Below, piece by piece: positions 1-6,541 of a stretch of 11,263 bases of DNA; within the stretch, counting starts at the first letter, position 1, and each line of letters begins with the position of its first letter. Both the position numbers and the translations under genes were made by a program. Under the pieces are notes generated by a model. The model worked only from the letters and a program-made list of their open reading frames with translations. It made no database searches and was not told the origin of the DNA. The DNA lies in NCBI GenBank assembly GCA_964407265.1, contig CAYOUV010000088.1:1-11263 (forward strand). Direction: 5' to 3'. The stretch is from CAYOUV01 sp964407265 (lineage in GTDB: Bacteria > Chloroflexota > Anaerolineae > Anaerolineales > Villigracilaceae).

Positions 1-1343
1 GCGCTGTCCGGCATACCGGCCATCACCCAGCGCACGAACACGTCCACCACATCCGGCTTGAGGGCACGATTGGGCGGCATGGGCCGCACCATCTCCTCAC
101 CGGTCTGCGGGTCGGGGATGCTCTCACCCTGGATGACCTTGAGCAGCAGGCTCTCCGGGTCACCAGCCGTCAACACCGGTGCGTTGTCACCCGAGTTGAG
201 GATATTATCGTAGGTGTCCATCAGGTAGTTGTTGTTGTCCTTGCCGGCCCGGTGACAGGACAGGCAGTAACGTTTGACGATCGGCTGGATGTGGACTTCA
301 TAGGAGGGAATCTCGCCCTCCGCCAGCGGCGGGTAGAGCGGCTTGATCGGCGGCATCTCGAAGCGGTCGTCCCAGGCGTAGCGCATAAAGGTCACGATGT
401 AACTGACCTCGCTGCTGGAAAGCTCGCCGCCGTAGGCCTTGCCGAAGGGGTTCATGCCCGCTTCCGGGCGGCCGTGGGCGATGACATCCGCCAGCGAGGC
501 GTCGTCCAGTGTGTAGAGAATGTCGGTGCTGTTGATGGCGCTGATCACTTTGCCTTCCAGCCCTTCGACGCCCTCGATGGTGGTCACGCTGCCGTCGTCG
601 CCGTGACATTCGACGCAGTTGATCGAATACAGGTCCTGCCCGGCCATGACCTGGTCCGGGATATTGGTCGCTACCTCGACTTCTTCCTGTTTAGCCGCCG
701 GCGCAATGAACAGCACCGCCACGGTCAGGGCCAGGATCAGGGTCGAGGCCGTGCCCGCCGTCCAGATCATGGCCTTGCCGGAATTCTTGACGAAGTAAGC
801 CATTCCAAACAACAACAGCAGGGCCAGTCCCGGCAGCGCCAGGCCGGCGAGCGTTTGGAGTATGCCGCCCCAGAAGATACCCGGCTGGTCGGAGGTGGTG
901 GGATTGTTGGCCATCAGGGTCAGTGAGAGGATGGTTACAACCGACACCCCCATCACGCTCAGGGGCAGGATGCGCTTGCCGTAATAGCGGTTCGGATTGC
1001 GCTCCAGGAAGGGCAGCACCACCAGCAGCAGTACGGCCGCGCCCGGGATAATCGTGGTCGCGATCCACTCGATCTTGCCCAACACGGGGATCTGCCCGTA
1101 AAGCGCCAGGAATTTAAACAGGAACAGGAAGTACCACTCAGGCCGTGGGACGTAAGCCGTATCGCTCGGATCGGCTTTCGGTTCGGGAGACACCCCGATG
1201 AAGGTTGCCAGCAGGATCAGGATGGCGAAGATCGCCAGGGCCATGATGGCATCTTTGAAGATGCTGTCCGGCCAGAAGCGTTCGCCGTGGATCAGCATGC
1301 GTTCGTATTTCTGGTGGATTTTCTGTTTCATCTCATCTAACAT
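1..1343 (-). CDS. qcrC: Cytochrome b C-terminal half (subunit IV type) fused to two c-type haem domains; 3' end outside window
   Basis: This is the membrane and electron-exit subunit of a quinol:cytochrome c reductase. The frame is open from the ATG at 1343 to the left edge, giving 447 residues without a stop, so the C-terminus is missing. Residues 30-215 contain about five hydrophobic helices and the PEWY motif (68-71), a hallmark of the quinol-oxidising site in cytochrome b C-terminal halves. Next comes a c-type cytochrome domain with CVECH at 243-247 and Met297 as likely distal ligand. A second has CLSCH at 360-364 and Met422 in an RPMPP context, resembling planctomycete-type cytochrome c domains. 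The haem domains should face outside the membrane. A GAGGAG ribosome site precedes the start by 7 bases, and the gene follows qcrB by 11 bases, so they are probably cotranscribed. Bacillus QcrC has the same fusion but one haem. The symbol follows that analogy. Confidence 0.93.
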   Translation of the reverse strand, partial: MLDEMKQKIHQKYERMLIHGERFWPDSIFKDAIMALAIFAILILLATFIGVSPEPKADPSDTAYVPRPEWYFLFLFKFLALYGQIPVLGKIEWIATTIIPGAAVLLLVVLPFLERNPNRYYGKRILPLSVMGVSVVTILSLTLMANNPTTSDQPGIFWGGILQTLAGLALPGLALLLLFGMAYFVKNSGKAMIWTAGTASTLILALTVAVLFIAPAAKQEEVEVATNIPDQVMAGQDLYSINCVECHGDDGSVTTIEGVEGLEGKVISAINSTDILYTLDDASLADVIAHGRPEAGMNPFGKAYGGELSSSEVSYIVTFMRYAWDDRFEMPPIKPLYPPLAEGEIPSYEVHIQPIVKRYCLSCHRAGKDNNNYLMDTYDNILNSGDNAPVLTAGDPESLLLKVIQGESIPDPQTGEEMVRPMPPNRALKPDVVDVFVRWVMAGMPDS

Positions 1344-1354
1344 GGCTGTGCTCC

Positions 1355-2014
1355 TCAATCTTCCTTATCCGGGAAGTGTGATTCCCCGTGGCGAATGATC
1401 AGATAAAGATGCACGCCAATCAATCCAGCCAGGACCGCCGGGATCATCCAGATGTGGGCCGAGAAGAAGCGGGACAGGGTCAGGGCGCTCAGGTCCGGAC
1501 CGCCGCGCAGGGCCTGCAGGATATATTTGCCGATGAAGGGCACGCTGCCGCCGATCTGGGTGGCCACGGTCGTGGCCCAGTAAGCGCGCTGGTTCCAGGG
1601 CAGCAGGTAACCGGTAAAGCCCATCCCCAGCGTGGCCAGCAGCAGCCCGACACCGATCAGCCAGGTCAGCTCGCGCGGGTATTTGAACGAGGCCGTCACG
1701 AACACGCGCAGCATGTGGATGAAGACCACCAGCACCATCAGCGTCGCGCCCCAGTGATGGATGCCGCGGATCAACCAGCCAAAAGCCACGCCGTTCATGA
1801 TGTACTGGATGCTGTCGTAGGCGTGGTCCGGGGAGGGAGTGTAATAAACAGTCAGGAAAATACCGGTCGCCCCTTGCAAAATGAATAGGAACAGGCTTGC
1901 GGAGCCAAGCGTGTTCCACCAGTTGCCTTTCGGCTCGGGACGGTCGAGCACAGCCTTGTACATGGCCTCCAGGCCAAGGCGTTCATCAATCCAAAGATAA
2001 ATTTTTTGCCACAT
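1355..2014 (-). CDS. qcrB: Cytochrome b6-type subunit (cytochrome b N-terminal half) of the quinol:cytochrome c reductase
   Basis: This 219-residue protein carries the two b-type haems of the bc complex across the membrane. Four helices are visible. The haem-ligating histidines fall at 86, 100, 187 and 202, with 13 and then 14 residues between the members of each pair; this numbering coincides with chloroplast cytochrome b6. The PWNQ stretch (139-142) matches the conserved PWDQ region of b6. Position 35, which is Cys in b6 and holds the extra haem c(n), is Thr here in an alignable stretch (b6 YCLGG, here NTLGS), so that haem is probably absent. The start is fixed by GGGAGG (2021-2026) lying 6 bases upstream. 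Only 2 bases separate it from the Rieske stop, so translation is probably coupled. The length is normal for a split b6-type cytochrome. Confidence 0.97.
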   Translation of the reverse strand: MWQKIYLWIDERLGLEAMYKAVLDRPEPKGNWWNTLGSASLFLFILQGATGIFLTVYYTPSPDHAYDSIQYIMNGVAFGWLIRGIHHWGATLMVLVVFIHMLRVFVTASFKYPRELTWLIGVGLLLATLGMGFTGYLLPWNQRAYWATTVATQIGGSVPFIGKYILQALRGGPDLSALTLSRFFSAHIWMIPAVLAGLIGVHLYLIIRHGESHFPDKED

Positions 2015-2016
2015 TG

Positions 2017-2526
2017 TCAGCCTCCCTGCTGCTTTTCCGAGAAAAATATGAGCAGGTTGCTTTCCTCGTCAACCTTGAACTGGGTAAAGCGGTCGAGCGG
2101 CCGGGGTGGAGGGCCGGCCAGCACCGCACCTTCCTCGCTGAACTTGGCGTCGTGGCAGGGACAGGTGTAAACCTTGGCATCCGGATTCCAGTTCACCCGG
2201 CAGGAAAGATGTGTGCAACGGCTGGACAGGATCAGCATATCCTGCGGGTCTTCCGACTTGCGCAAAACGTAGCCACCGTAACTGGTGGCGGTCTTTTCCC
2301 AACCATTGATCTTGGTACGTGTAAAGGAGAAGGGGGTCGGGACTCCGACCGGGAACGAATCCAGTTTTCCGATCGGGATCCAGGCCTCGGCTGTGTTCTT
2401 ACGGAACGCCGGCTGGAGCAAATAACCGACGGCGGGTACGCCGACTCCAATTCCGATGATCCCCCCAATGATACCGGTGGTCACCTTGATGAAATCCCGC
2501 CGGCTGATTTGATTTGAACCTGACAT
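2017..2526 (-). CDS. qcrA: Rieske [2Fe-2S] protein of the quinol:cytochrome c reductase
   Basis: This 169-residue protein takes the first electron from quinol and passes it to cytochrome c. The N-terminus has a twin-arginine motif, SRRDFIK (8-14), followed by a hydrophobic stretch (15-37). This points to Tat export of the folded, cluster-loaded protein and retention by an uncleaved anchor. The cluster motifs are CTHLSC (104-109) and CPCH (122-125): Cys104, His106, Cys122 and His125 bind the cluster, and Cys109/Cys124 can form the usual disulfide. I chose the ATG at 2526 rather than the in-frame GTG at 2532, because the AGGAGG ribosome site (2532-2537) overlaps that GTG and sits 5 bases from the ATG. 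It is the first gene of the operon, followed by cytochrome b after 2 bases. Confidence 0.97.
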   Translation of the reverse strand: MSGSNQISRRDFIKVTTGIIGGIIGIGVGVPAVGYLLQPAFRKNTAEAWIPIGKLDSFPVGVPTPFSFTRTKINGWEKTATSYGGYVLRKSEDPQDMLILSSRCTHLSCRVNWNPDAKVYTCPCHDAKFSEEGAVLAGPPPRPLDRFTQFKVDEESNLLIFFSEKQQGG

Positions 2527-2531
2527 GTGCA

Positions 2532-2537
2532 CCTCCT
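2532..2537 (-). promoter_or_regulatory. Ribosome binding site deciding the Rieske gene start
   Basis: The minus strand reads AGGAGG here, 5 bases before the ATG at 2526. It overlaps the in-frame GTG at 2532-2530, which makes that GTG an unlikely start and shortens the protein by two residues. Confidence 0.85.
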
Positions 2538-2581
2538 GGCGATTTTTCTGTGAAGTTCTGCACGAGATGGCTTGATTTTAC

Positions 2582-2610
2582 CTTAGAACAATCCGAAAAC
2601 AGGCTGGCAA
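2582..2610 (-). promoter_or_regulatory. Candidate qcr promoter
   Basis: On the minus strand TTGCCA (2610-2605) is followed after 17 bases by TCTAAG (2587-2582): 5 of 6 and 4 of 6 matches to the sigma-70 consensus at ideal spacing, about 50 bases before the Rieske start. A second possibility is the perfect TATAAT at 2692-2687 on the same strand, which has no good -35 partner. A TAAAAT at 2580-2575 is also present. This is a pattern match only. Confidence 0.35.
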
Positions 2611-2628
2611 TCGTGCCAATTCGCACGA
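2611..2628. promoter_or_regulatory. Inverted repeat TCGTGC-N6-GCACGA, possible operator for qcr
   Basis: TCGTGC (2611-2616) and GCACGA (2623-2628) are perfect inverted arms around a 6-base spacer. The repeat abuts the candidate -35 element of the qcr promoter. Two more GCACGA copies stand at 2560-2565 and 2655-2660. Symmetry and position fit a dimeric regulator site; the regulator is unknown. Confidence 0.35.
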
Positions 2629-2753
2629 AGTGGGTTAGAATAAATCCAGTGTGAGCACGAGCGACACGGAAACAAAACCAAATTGGATTATAAGGGTCTC
2701 TGTCCACTTTTTTAGAGGAAGTCTGGAACGAAATTTCTAGGATGATTGTCACT

Positions 2754-2782
2754 TTGTGAAAACAATCCCCCTAGACGATAAT
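2754..2782 (+). promoter_or_regulatory. Candidate sdh promoter
   Basis: TTGTGA (2754-2759), 17 bases, then GATAAT (2777-2782): 4 of 6 and 5 of 6 matches to the sigma-70 consensus. It would leave a 5' untranslated leader of over 200 bases before sdhC. A weaker, nearer alternative is TTAAGA (2941-2946) with TTTTAT (2965-2970) at an 18-base spacing. Neither is decisive. Confidence 0.3.
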
Positions 2783-2940
2783 TTTCCATCCCCCCCGATG
2801 CGGAGAACAGGATCGAAAGCGATCCACAAGGGACTGGCAACGGATGACAGGCCAGGTGTTTTCCGAAAAGAGGTAAAATATGGACCTCGGGTCTTACGCG
2901 TGTCAGGATCATTCCACCTGCACCACGATGAGGCCCGGAA

Positions 2941-2954
2941 TTAAGAAATCTTAA
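2941..2954. repeat. Short AT-rich inverted repeat upstream of sdhC
   Basis: TTAAGA (2941-2946) and TCTTAA (2949-2954) are perfect inverted arms with a 2-base spacer, about 70 bases before the sdhC start. It could be a regulator site or overlap a weak -35 element, but an AT-rich 6-base-arm repeat can also arise by chance. Confidence 0.4.
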
Positions 2955-3026
2955 AAACGGTTGGTTTTATCAAAAAATGAAGATCGCTGGTTACTTCCCA
3001 CAATCCCTTATTTCAAGGAGGCATAG

Positions 3027-3401
3027 ATGGGCCTGAAAAGGAATGTCAGCCTGTCCACAGCGCTGCGCTACCGGGGAGAAGGTCCTATGCTGACGTTCAT
3101 CCTGCATCGCATCGGTGGACTCGGCATGGTCATCTTCGTAACAGTGCACATCCTGGCATCGTTCCTGGGCGGAGACGGCGGAGTTATTGCCAACACCATT
3201 TACGAGAACTGGCTCTTCCAAATCTTTATTTTCTTCTGCGCGCTGTTCCACGCCATCAATGGTCTGCGGATCACCATCCTCGACCTGTGGCCGAAATTGA
3301 TCGAGTTTCAGCGCGAAGCCATCTGGGTAGAATGGGCGGTTTTCCTGCCCGTCTACAGCCTCGCTGTCTTTGTAATCGTCCGCAATGCGTTGGGAGGCTA
3401 A
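3027..3401 (+). CDS. sdhC: Succinate dehydrogenase cytochrome b subunit SdhC
   Basis: This 124-residue membrane anchor helps hold the SdhAB dimer on the inner face of the membrane and forms part of the quinone and haem b site. Three hydrophobic helices lie near residues 25-48, 62-85 and 101-120. The N-terminal pattern (LRYRGEG, then LHRIGG at 26-31) is typical of SdhC. The stretch H75-A-I-N-G-L-R with Asp86 after it matches the conserved HxxxGxR region in which E. coli SdhC His84 binds haem. His41 is a further candidate ligand. The start is supported by AAGGAGG (3015-3021), 5 bases upstream. It is the first gene of the sdhCDAB operon, one base before sdhD. The short two-protein anchor separates it from the single large anchor of the Bacillus type. 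Confidence 0.94.
   Translation: MGLKRNVSLSTALRYRGEGPMLTFILHRIGGLGMVIFVTVHILASFLGGDGGVIANTIYENWLFQIFIFFCALFHAINGLRITILDLWPKLIEFQREAIWVEWAVFLPVYSLAVFVIVRNALGG
3392..3397 (+). promoter_or_regulatory. Ribosome binding site deciding the sdhD start
   Basis: GGGAGG inside the last codons of sdhC is spaced 5 bases from the ATG at 3403. It supports that start over the in-frame ATG at 3385 and suggests translational coupling with sdhC. Confidence 0.8.
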
Positions 3402-3402
3402 G

Positions 3403-3837
3403 ATGAGCGACACGAAATCAAGAAATTTACCCTTGTCCAAGCGGGGCTTGAATTTTGAAATGCTGATGTGGATCTTCACCCGCCTGACGGCCCTGGCCAT
3501 GTATGCTTTGATCCTGACCGGGATCATCGGCGCGTTGATCATGGGCGCCCGCACACAGATGAATATGGCAGATGTGCTGCGCTGGGGTTTCATGCCCAAC
3601 GCCACCCACGTCCAAAGCACAAACGTGCTCGATCTGGCACCCTGGTCGACCCCCTTCTGGAAAGGGCTGGGAAGCCTGCTCCTGCTGGTTGCCGCCTCGC
3701 ACGGCGTGCACGGGCTGGTAGTCGTACTGGACGATTACCTGGTAAAACCCCGACAGCGCCAACTGGTTCGTATCCTGAGCATTGTGTTCCTGGCAGCCAT
3801 GAGCATCATCGGTATCTACGTGATTTGGACCTCTTAG
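3403..3837 (+). CDS. sdhD: Succinate dehydrogenase membrane anchor subunit SdhD
   Basis: This 144-residue second anchor has three helices (about 22-48, 88-110 and 121-142). The second helix ends in HGVHG, followed by LDDY and KP (100-116), which aligns with the H-x3-G ... DY ... KP stretch of E. coli SdhD. There the Asp-Tyr pair lies at the quinone site; here it is Asp111-Tyr112. His100 and His103 are candidate haem ligands. I chose the ATG at 3403, not the upstream in-frame ATG at 3385 inside sdhC, because GGGAGG (3392-3397) lies 5 bases before 3403. The loop between helices 1 and 2 (about 50-87) is fairly long. The SdhC stop is one base upstream and sdhA follows after 9 bases, so the three are probably cotranscribed. 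Confidence 0.92.
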   Translation: MSDTKSRNLPLSKRGLNFEMLMWIFTRLTALAMYALILTGIIGALIMGARTQMNMADVLRWGFMPNATHVQSTNVLDLAPWSTPFWKGLGSLLLLVAASHGVHGLVVVLDDYLVKPRQRQLVRILSIVFLAAMSIIGIYVIWTS

Positions 3838-3846
3838 GAGTTATGC

Positions 3847-5640
3847 ATGGCAAACATTCATCAATTTGATGTCCTGGTGGTTGGCGCGGGCGGTGCAGGT
3901 CTGATGGCTGGCCTGTACGCTTCGAAAACCGCCAAAACAGCCGTCATCAGCAAGTTGTATCCGACCCGCTCACATACCGGCGCAGCCCAGGGCGGCGTCG
4001 GCGCGGCTTTGGGCAATATCGAAGAGGATCGCCCGGAATGGCACACCTACGATACGGTCAAAGGCTCGGATTACCTGGGCGACCAGGATGCGATCGAATT
4101 CATGTGCAACGAGGCAGTCCAGGCCGTTTACGAGCTCGAGCACTACGGCCTGCCCTTCTCACGCACGCCTGACGGCCGCATCGCGCAACGTCCTTTCGGC
4201 GGTCACACCAACAATGAAACCGGCAAGCCGGTCCGCCGCGCCTGTTACGCTGCCGACCGCACCGGGCACATGATCCTGCAAACCCTGTACCAGCAGTGCA
4301 TCAAGAATGATGTCAAGTTCTTCGATGAGTACCAGGTGCTTGACCTGCTGATGGTCAATGGTGCCGCGGCCGGCGTGGTTGCGCTGGAACTTTCCAGCGG
4401 CGAACTGCACGTCTTCCACGCCAAGTCGGTCATCATCGCCACCGGCGGACATGGCCGTGTCTTTGAGATCACCTCCAACGCTTACGCCTACACCGGCGAC
4501 GGGGCAGCCATCGTGCTGCGCCGCGGCCTGCCGCTGGAAGACATGGAATTTTTCCAGTTCCATCCGACCGGCATTTACAAGCTCGGCATCCTGATCACCG
4601 AGGGCGTGCGCGGCGAAGGCGGTGTGTTGATCAACGACAAGGGCGAGCGCTTTATGGATAAATACGCGCCCCACGTCAAGGACCTGGCCTCGCGCGATGT
4701 GGTCAGCCGCGCCATGTACCTGGAAATGCGCGACAAACGCGGCATCGGCGGCAAGCGCTACCTGTACCTCGACGCCCGCCCCGAGACGATTAACAAATAC
4801 GCTGCGCTGGACGGACGCACCCGCCCGGACGGCTCGCCCTACGTCATCAGCGGCGATGAACTTCTCGGGAAACTGCCCGACATCGTCGACTTCTGCCGCA
4901 CCTACATCGGCGTGGACCCGGTCACGCAGCCAATGCCTGTCCAGCCAACAGCCCACTACACCATGGGCGGCATTCCGACCAACAAATTCGGCCAGGTCAT
5001 CCATGACGATCAGAATACTCCCGTCCCCGGGTTATACGCCGCCGGCGAAGCAGCCTGCGTTTCGGTGCACGGCGCCAACCGCCTGGGCACCAACTCGCTG
5101 CTCGACCTGATCGTCTTCGGCAAGCACGCCGGATTGAACGCGGCCGAGTACGCCAATGGCGCGGACCTCCAGCCCCTGCCGCAGGATCCGGAAGATTACA
5201 CCCACCAGCAAATCGACTTCCTGCGCAACGGCAGCGGCAAGGAAAACGTCTTCGACATCGGTAACGAGATGAAAGCCGTCATGTTCGATGACGTGGGCGT
5301 GTTCCGCACCGAGGAAGGGATGGCCAAGGCGGTTGAAAAAGTCCGCGAGTTGAAGGAACGCTTCAAACAAATCAGCGTCGCGGACACTGGCAGGATCTTC
5401 AACACCGAACTGCTCAACGCCTGGGAGCTATCCAATTTGCTGGACATTTCCGAAGTGGTGGCCGTCAGTGCTCTGAATCGCAAGGAGAGCCGGGGTGCAC
5501 ACGCCCGCGAGGATTATCCCGAGCGCGACGATGAAAACTGGATGAAGCATACGCTGGTTTGGCAACGGGACGGCAAGCTGGAGATCGGCTACAAACCAGT
5601 TGTCTACACCCACTTTGAGCCGAAGAAACGCGTTTACTAG
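3847..5640 (+). CDS. sdhA: Succinate dehydrogenase flavoprotein subunit SdhA
   Basis: This 597-residue subunit oxidises succinate to fumarate on covalently bound FAD, in the cytoplasm on the membrane face. The FAD-binding GAGGAG is at 13-18. RSHTGAAQGG (41-50) contains His43, the expected site of covalent FAD attachment. Substrate and catalytic residues are visible: His239 in QFHPTG, Arg283 in ASRDVVSR, His370 in TAHYTMGG and Arg412 in ANRLGTNS. GLYAAGE (395-401) is the second FAD-contact segment. The length is close to E. coli SdhA and the C-terminus ends in the usual basic-aromatic fashion, so the gene is complete. TAGGAG (3835-3840), overlapping the sdhD stop, is 6 bases before the start. 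sdhB follows after 24 bases. Confidence 0.99.
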   Translation: MANIHQFDVLVVGAGGAGLMAGLYASKTAKTAVISKLYPTRSHTGAAQGGVGAALGNIEEDRPEWHTYDTVKGSDYLGDQDAIEFMCNEAVQAVYELEHYGLPFSRTPDGRIAQRPFGGHTNNETGKPVRRACYAADRTGHMILQTLYQQCIKNDVKFFDEYQVLDLLMVNGAAAGVVALELSSGELHVFHAKSVIIATGGHGRVFEITSNAYAYTGDGAAIVLRRGLPLEDMEFFQFHPTGIYKLGILITEGVRGEGGVLINDKGERFMDKYAPHVKDLASRDVVSRAMYLEMRDKRGIGGKRYLYLDARPETINKYAALDGRTRPDGSPYVISGDELLGKLPDIVDFCRTYIGVDPVTQPMPVQPTAHYTMGGIPTNKFGQVIHDDQNTPVPGLYAAGEAACVSVHGANRLGTNSLLDLIVFGKHAGLNAAEYANGADLQPLPQDPEDYTHQQIDFLRNGSGKENVFDIGNEMKAVMFDDVGVFRTEEGMAKAVEKVRELKERFKQISVADTGRIFNTELLNAWELSNLLDISEVVAVSALNRKESRGAHAREDYPERDDENWMKHTLVWQRDGKLEIGYKPVVYTHFEPKKRVY

Positions 5641-5664
5641 TAAAGTAGAGAGAGGCAGACTGCG

Positions 5665-6372
5665 ATGGAAGTTACCCTGAAAATCTTTCGCTACAATCCT
5701 GAGAAAGACTCAAAGTTTCACTACGAAACCTATACACTCGAGGCCGTATCGACCGACCGCGTACTCGACCTGCTGGAACTGGTCAAAGGTCACTTCGACG
5801 GTACGCTCGCCTTCCGGCGCTCGTGCGCTCATGGTGTCTGTGGTTCGGACGCGATGCGCATCAACGGCCGCAATCGCCTGGCTTGCAAGACGCTGGTCCA
5901 TGATGTCGGCAATAAAATTACCGTCGAACCGTTGATCGGCCTGAAAGTTGTCAAAGACCTGATCGTGGATATGGAGCCGTTCTTCGACAACTACAAGAAG
6001 GTCCTGCCTTATTTCATCAACGACAGCCCGATCCCCGAAGACGGGAAGGAACGCCTGCAAAGCGTGGAGGCGCGTGAGCGCTTCGACGACACAACCAAGT
6101 GCATTCTGTGCGCGGCCTGCACCACCTCCTGCCCATCCTACTGGGGCAGCGAGGACTATTTGGGTCCAGCCGCCCTGGTCACAGCGCACCGTTTCATCTT
6201 CGACAACCGCGACGAGGCCGCCTCCGAGCGCTTGAAGATCGTCAGCGAGACCTCCGGTGTGGCGCGCTGTCACACTGTCTTCAACTGCACCATGGCCTGC
6301 CCGCGCGAGATCCAGATCACCCGGGCCATCGGGGAACTGAAGATGGCCTCCCTGACCGGGAAACTGGACTAA
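5665..6372 (+). CDS. sdhB: Succinate dehydrogenase iron-sulfur subunit SdhB
   Basis: This 235-residue subunit wires electrons from SdhA-bound FAD to quinone through three clusters. The [2Fe-2S] ligands are Cys54, Cys59, Asp62 and Cys74; E. coli SdhB also uses Asp at the third position. The [4Fe-4S] ligands are Cys146, Cys149, Cys152 and Cys212, and the [3Fe-4S] ligands are Cys156, Cys202 and Cys208, matching E. coli spacing. The purine-rich AGAGAGG (5649-5655) is a weaker, more distant (9-base) ribosome site than those of its neighbours. It is the last gene of the operon, with an intrinsic terminator starting 17 bases after the stop. Confidence 0.99.
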   Translation: MEVTLKIFRYNPEKDSKFHYETYTLEAVSTDRVLDLLELVKGHFDGTLAFRRSCAHGVCGSDAMRINGRNRLACKTLVHDVGNKITVEPLIGLKVVKDLIVDMEPFFDNYKKVLPYFINDSPIPEDGKERLQSVEARERFDDTTKCILCAACTTSCPSYWGSEDYLGPAALVTAHRFIFDNRDEAASERLKIVSETSGVARCHTVFNCTMACPREIQITRAIGELKMASLTGKLD

Positions 6373-6389
6373 CAGACAGAGCCAAGACT

Positions 6390-6420
6390 AAAGACCGAGG
6401 CTGGCAGCCTCGGTCTTTTT
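6390..6420 (+). terminator. Intrinsic terminator of the sdh operon
   Basis: A 13-base perfect stem (6390-6402 with 6406-6418, core GACCGAGGCT/AGCCTCGGTC) closes on a 3-base loop GGC and ends in a T run (6416-6420). It lies directly after sdhB on the coding strand. Confidence 0.95.
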
Positions 6421-6450
6421 GCATCCGCCCGGCACCCTGTGTTCGGCTCA

Positions 6451-6459
6451 TTGTATAAT
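6451..6459 (+). promoter_or_regulatory. Promoter -10 element of the lipoprotein gene
   Basis: TTGTATAAT contains a perfect TATAAT at 6454-6459, about 34 bases after the sdh terminator. No good -35 hexamer stands at 16-18 bases. The same nine bases recur before the next gene (8104-8112). It implies a leader of about 75 bases. Confidence 0.6.
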
Positions 6460-6496
6460 GCAGGCAGATTCCCTAGGTCGCTGCGAAGGTGAGATG

Positions 6497-6529
6497 AGGC
6501 CGGGTCCGTCCCCCCCGCAGAACCCGCCT
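6497..6529 (+). promoter_or_regulatory. Possible leader hairpin touching the ribosome site of the lipoprotein gene
   Basis: AGG(6497-6499) and CGGGT (6501-6505), with one bulged C, can pair with ACCCG (6522-6526) and CCT (6527-6529) around a 16-base C-rich loop. The helix ends one base before the AGGAGG ribosome site. It might affect translation; pairing was judged by eye only. Confidence 0.3.
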
Positions 6530-6530
6530 G

Positions 6531-6536
6531 AGGAGG
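6531..6536 (+). promoter_or_regulatory. Ribosome binding site deciding the lipoprotein gene start
   Basis: AGGAGG lies 5 bases before the ATG at 6542. The encoded protein then begins exactly with a lipoprotein signal peptide. This excludes the in-frame upstream start at 6419, which lies inside the sdh terminator. Confidence 0.9.
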
Positions 6537-6541
6537 TTGAC

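Larger units (their letters stand above)
2527..3026. other. Divergent intergenic region between qcrABC and sdhCDAB, no gene seen
   Basis: About 500 bases separate the start codons of the two divergent operons. The stretch is visibly more AT-rich than the flanking genes. The longest reading frames in it are short, lack ribosome sites and look like no known protein. It holds candidate promoters for both directions, a 6-base-arm inverted repeat at 2611-2628, another at 2941-2954, and a small TTTTC-C-GAAAA palindrome at 2859-2869. No terminator is expected or seen, because no gene ends here. Confidence 0.8.

Noticed and set aside
252..926. 224-codon plus-strand frame opposite the qcrC gene
   Set aside because: It is antisense to a well-supported cytochrome b/c gene, lacks a ribosome site, and its Arg/Gly/Gln/Asp-rich composition is that of a shadow frame in GC-rich DNA.
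298..1068. Two minus-strand frames (298-609 and 691-1068) in another frame of qcrC
   Set aside because: They overlap the true frame, which carries PEWY and two CxxCH motifs, and they have low-complexity Arg/Gly-rich translations.
2399..2912. Minus-strand frames of 117 and 66 codons across the intergenic region
   Set aside because: The first runs out of frame into the Rieske gene, and neither has a ribosome site or protein-like features.
2756..2944. 62-codon plus-strand frame in the divergent intergenic region, starting at a GTG
   Set aside because: No ribosome site, no recognisable motif, and its frame crosses the candidate promoter elements. It is short enough to be chance.
4159..5004. 281-codon minus-strand frame antisense to sdhA
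   Set aside because: Long antisense frames are common opposite GC-rich genes; sdhA here is complete with all catalytic residues, and the antisense translation resembles nothing known.
6419..6541. Upstream in-frame extension of the lipoprotein gene
   Set aside because: It would start inside the sdh terminator and before the TATAAT element; the AGGAGG and signal peptide place the start at 6542.
6497..6541. Riboswitch before the lipoprotein gene
   Set aside because: Only one small hairpin is visible in a leader of about 75 bases, with no conserved motif of a known riboswitch class.
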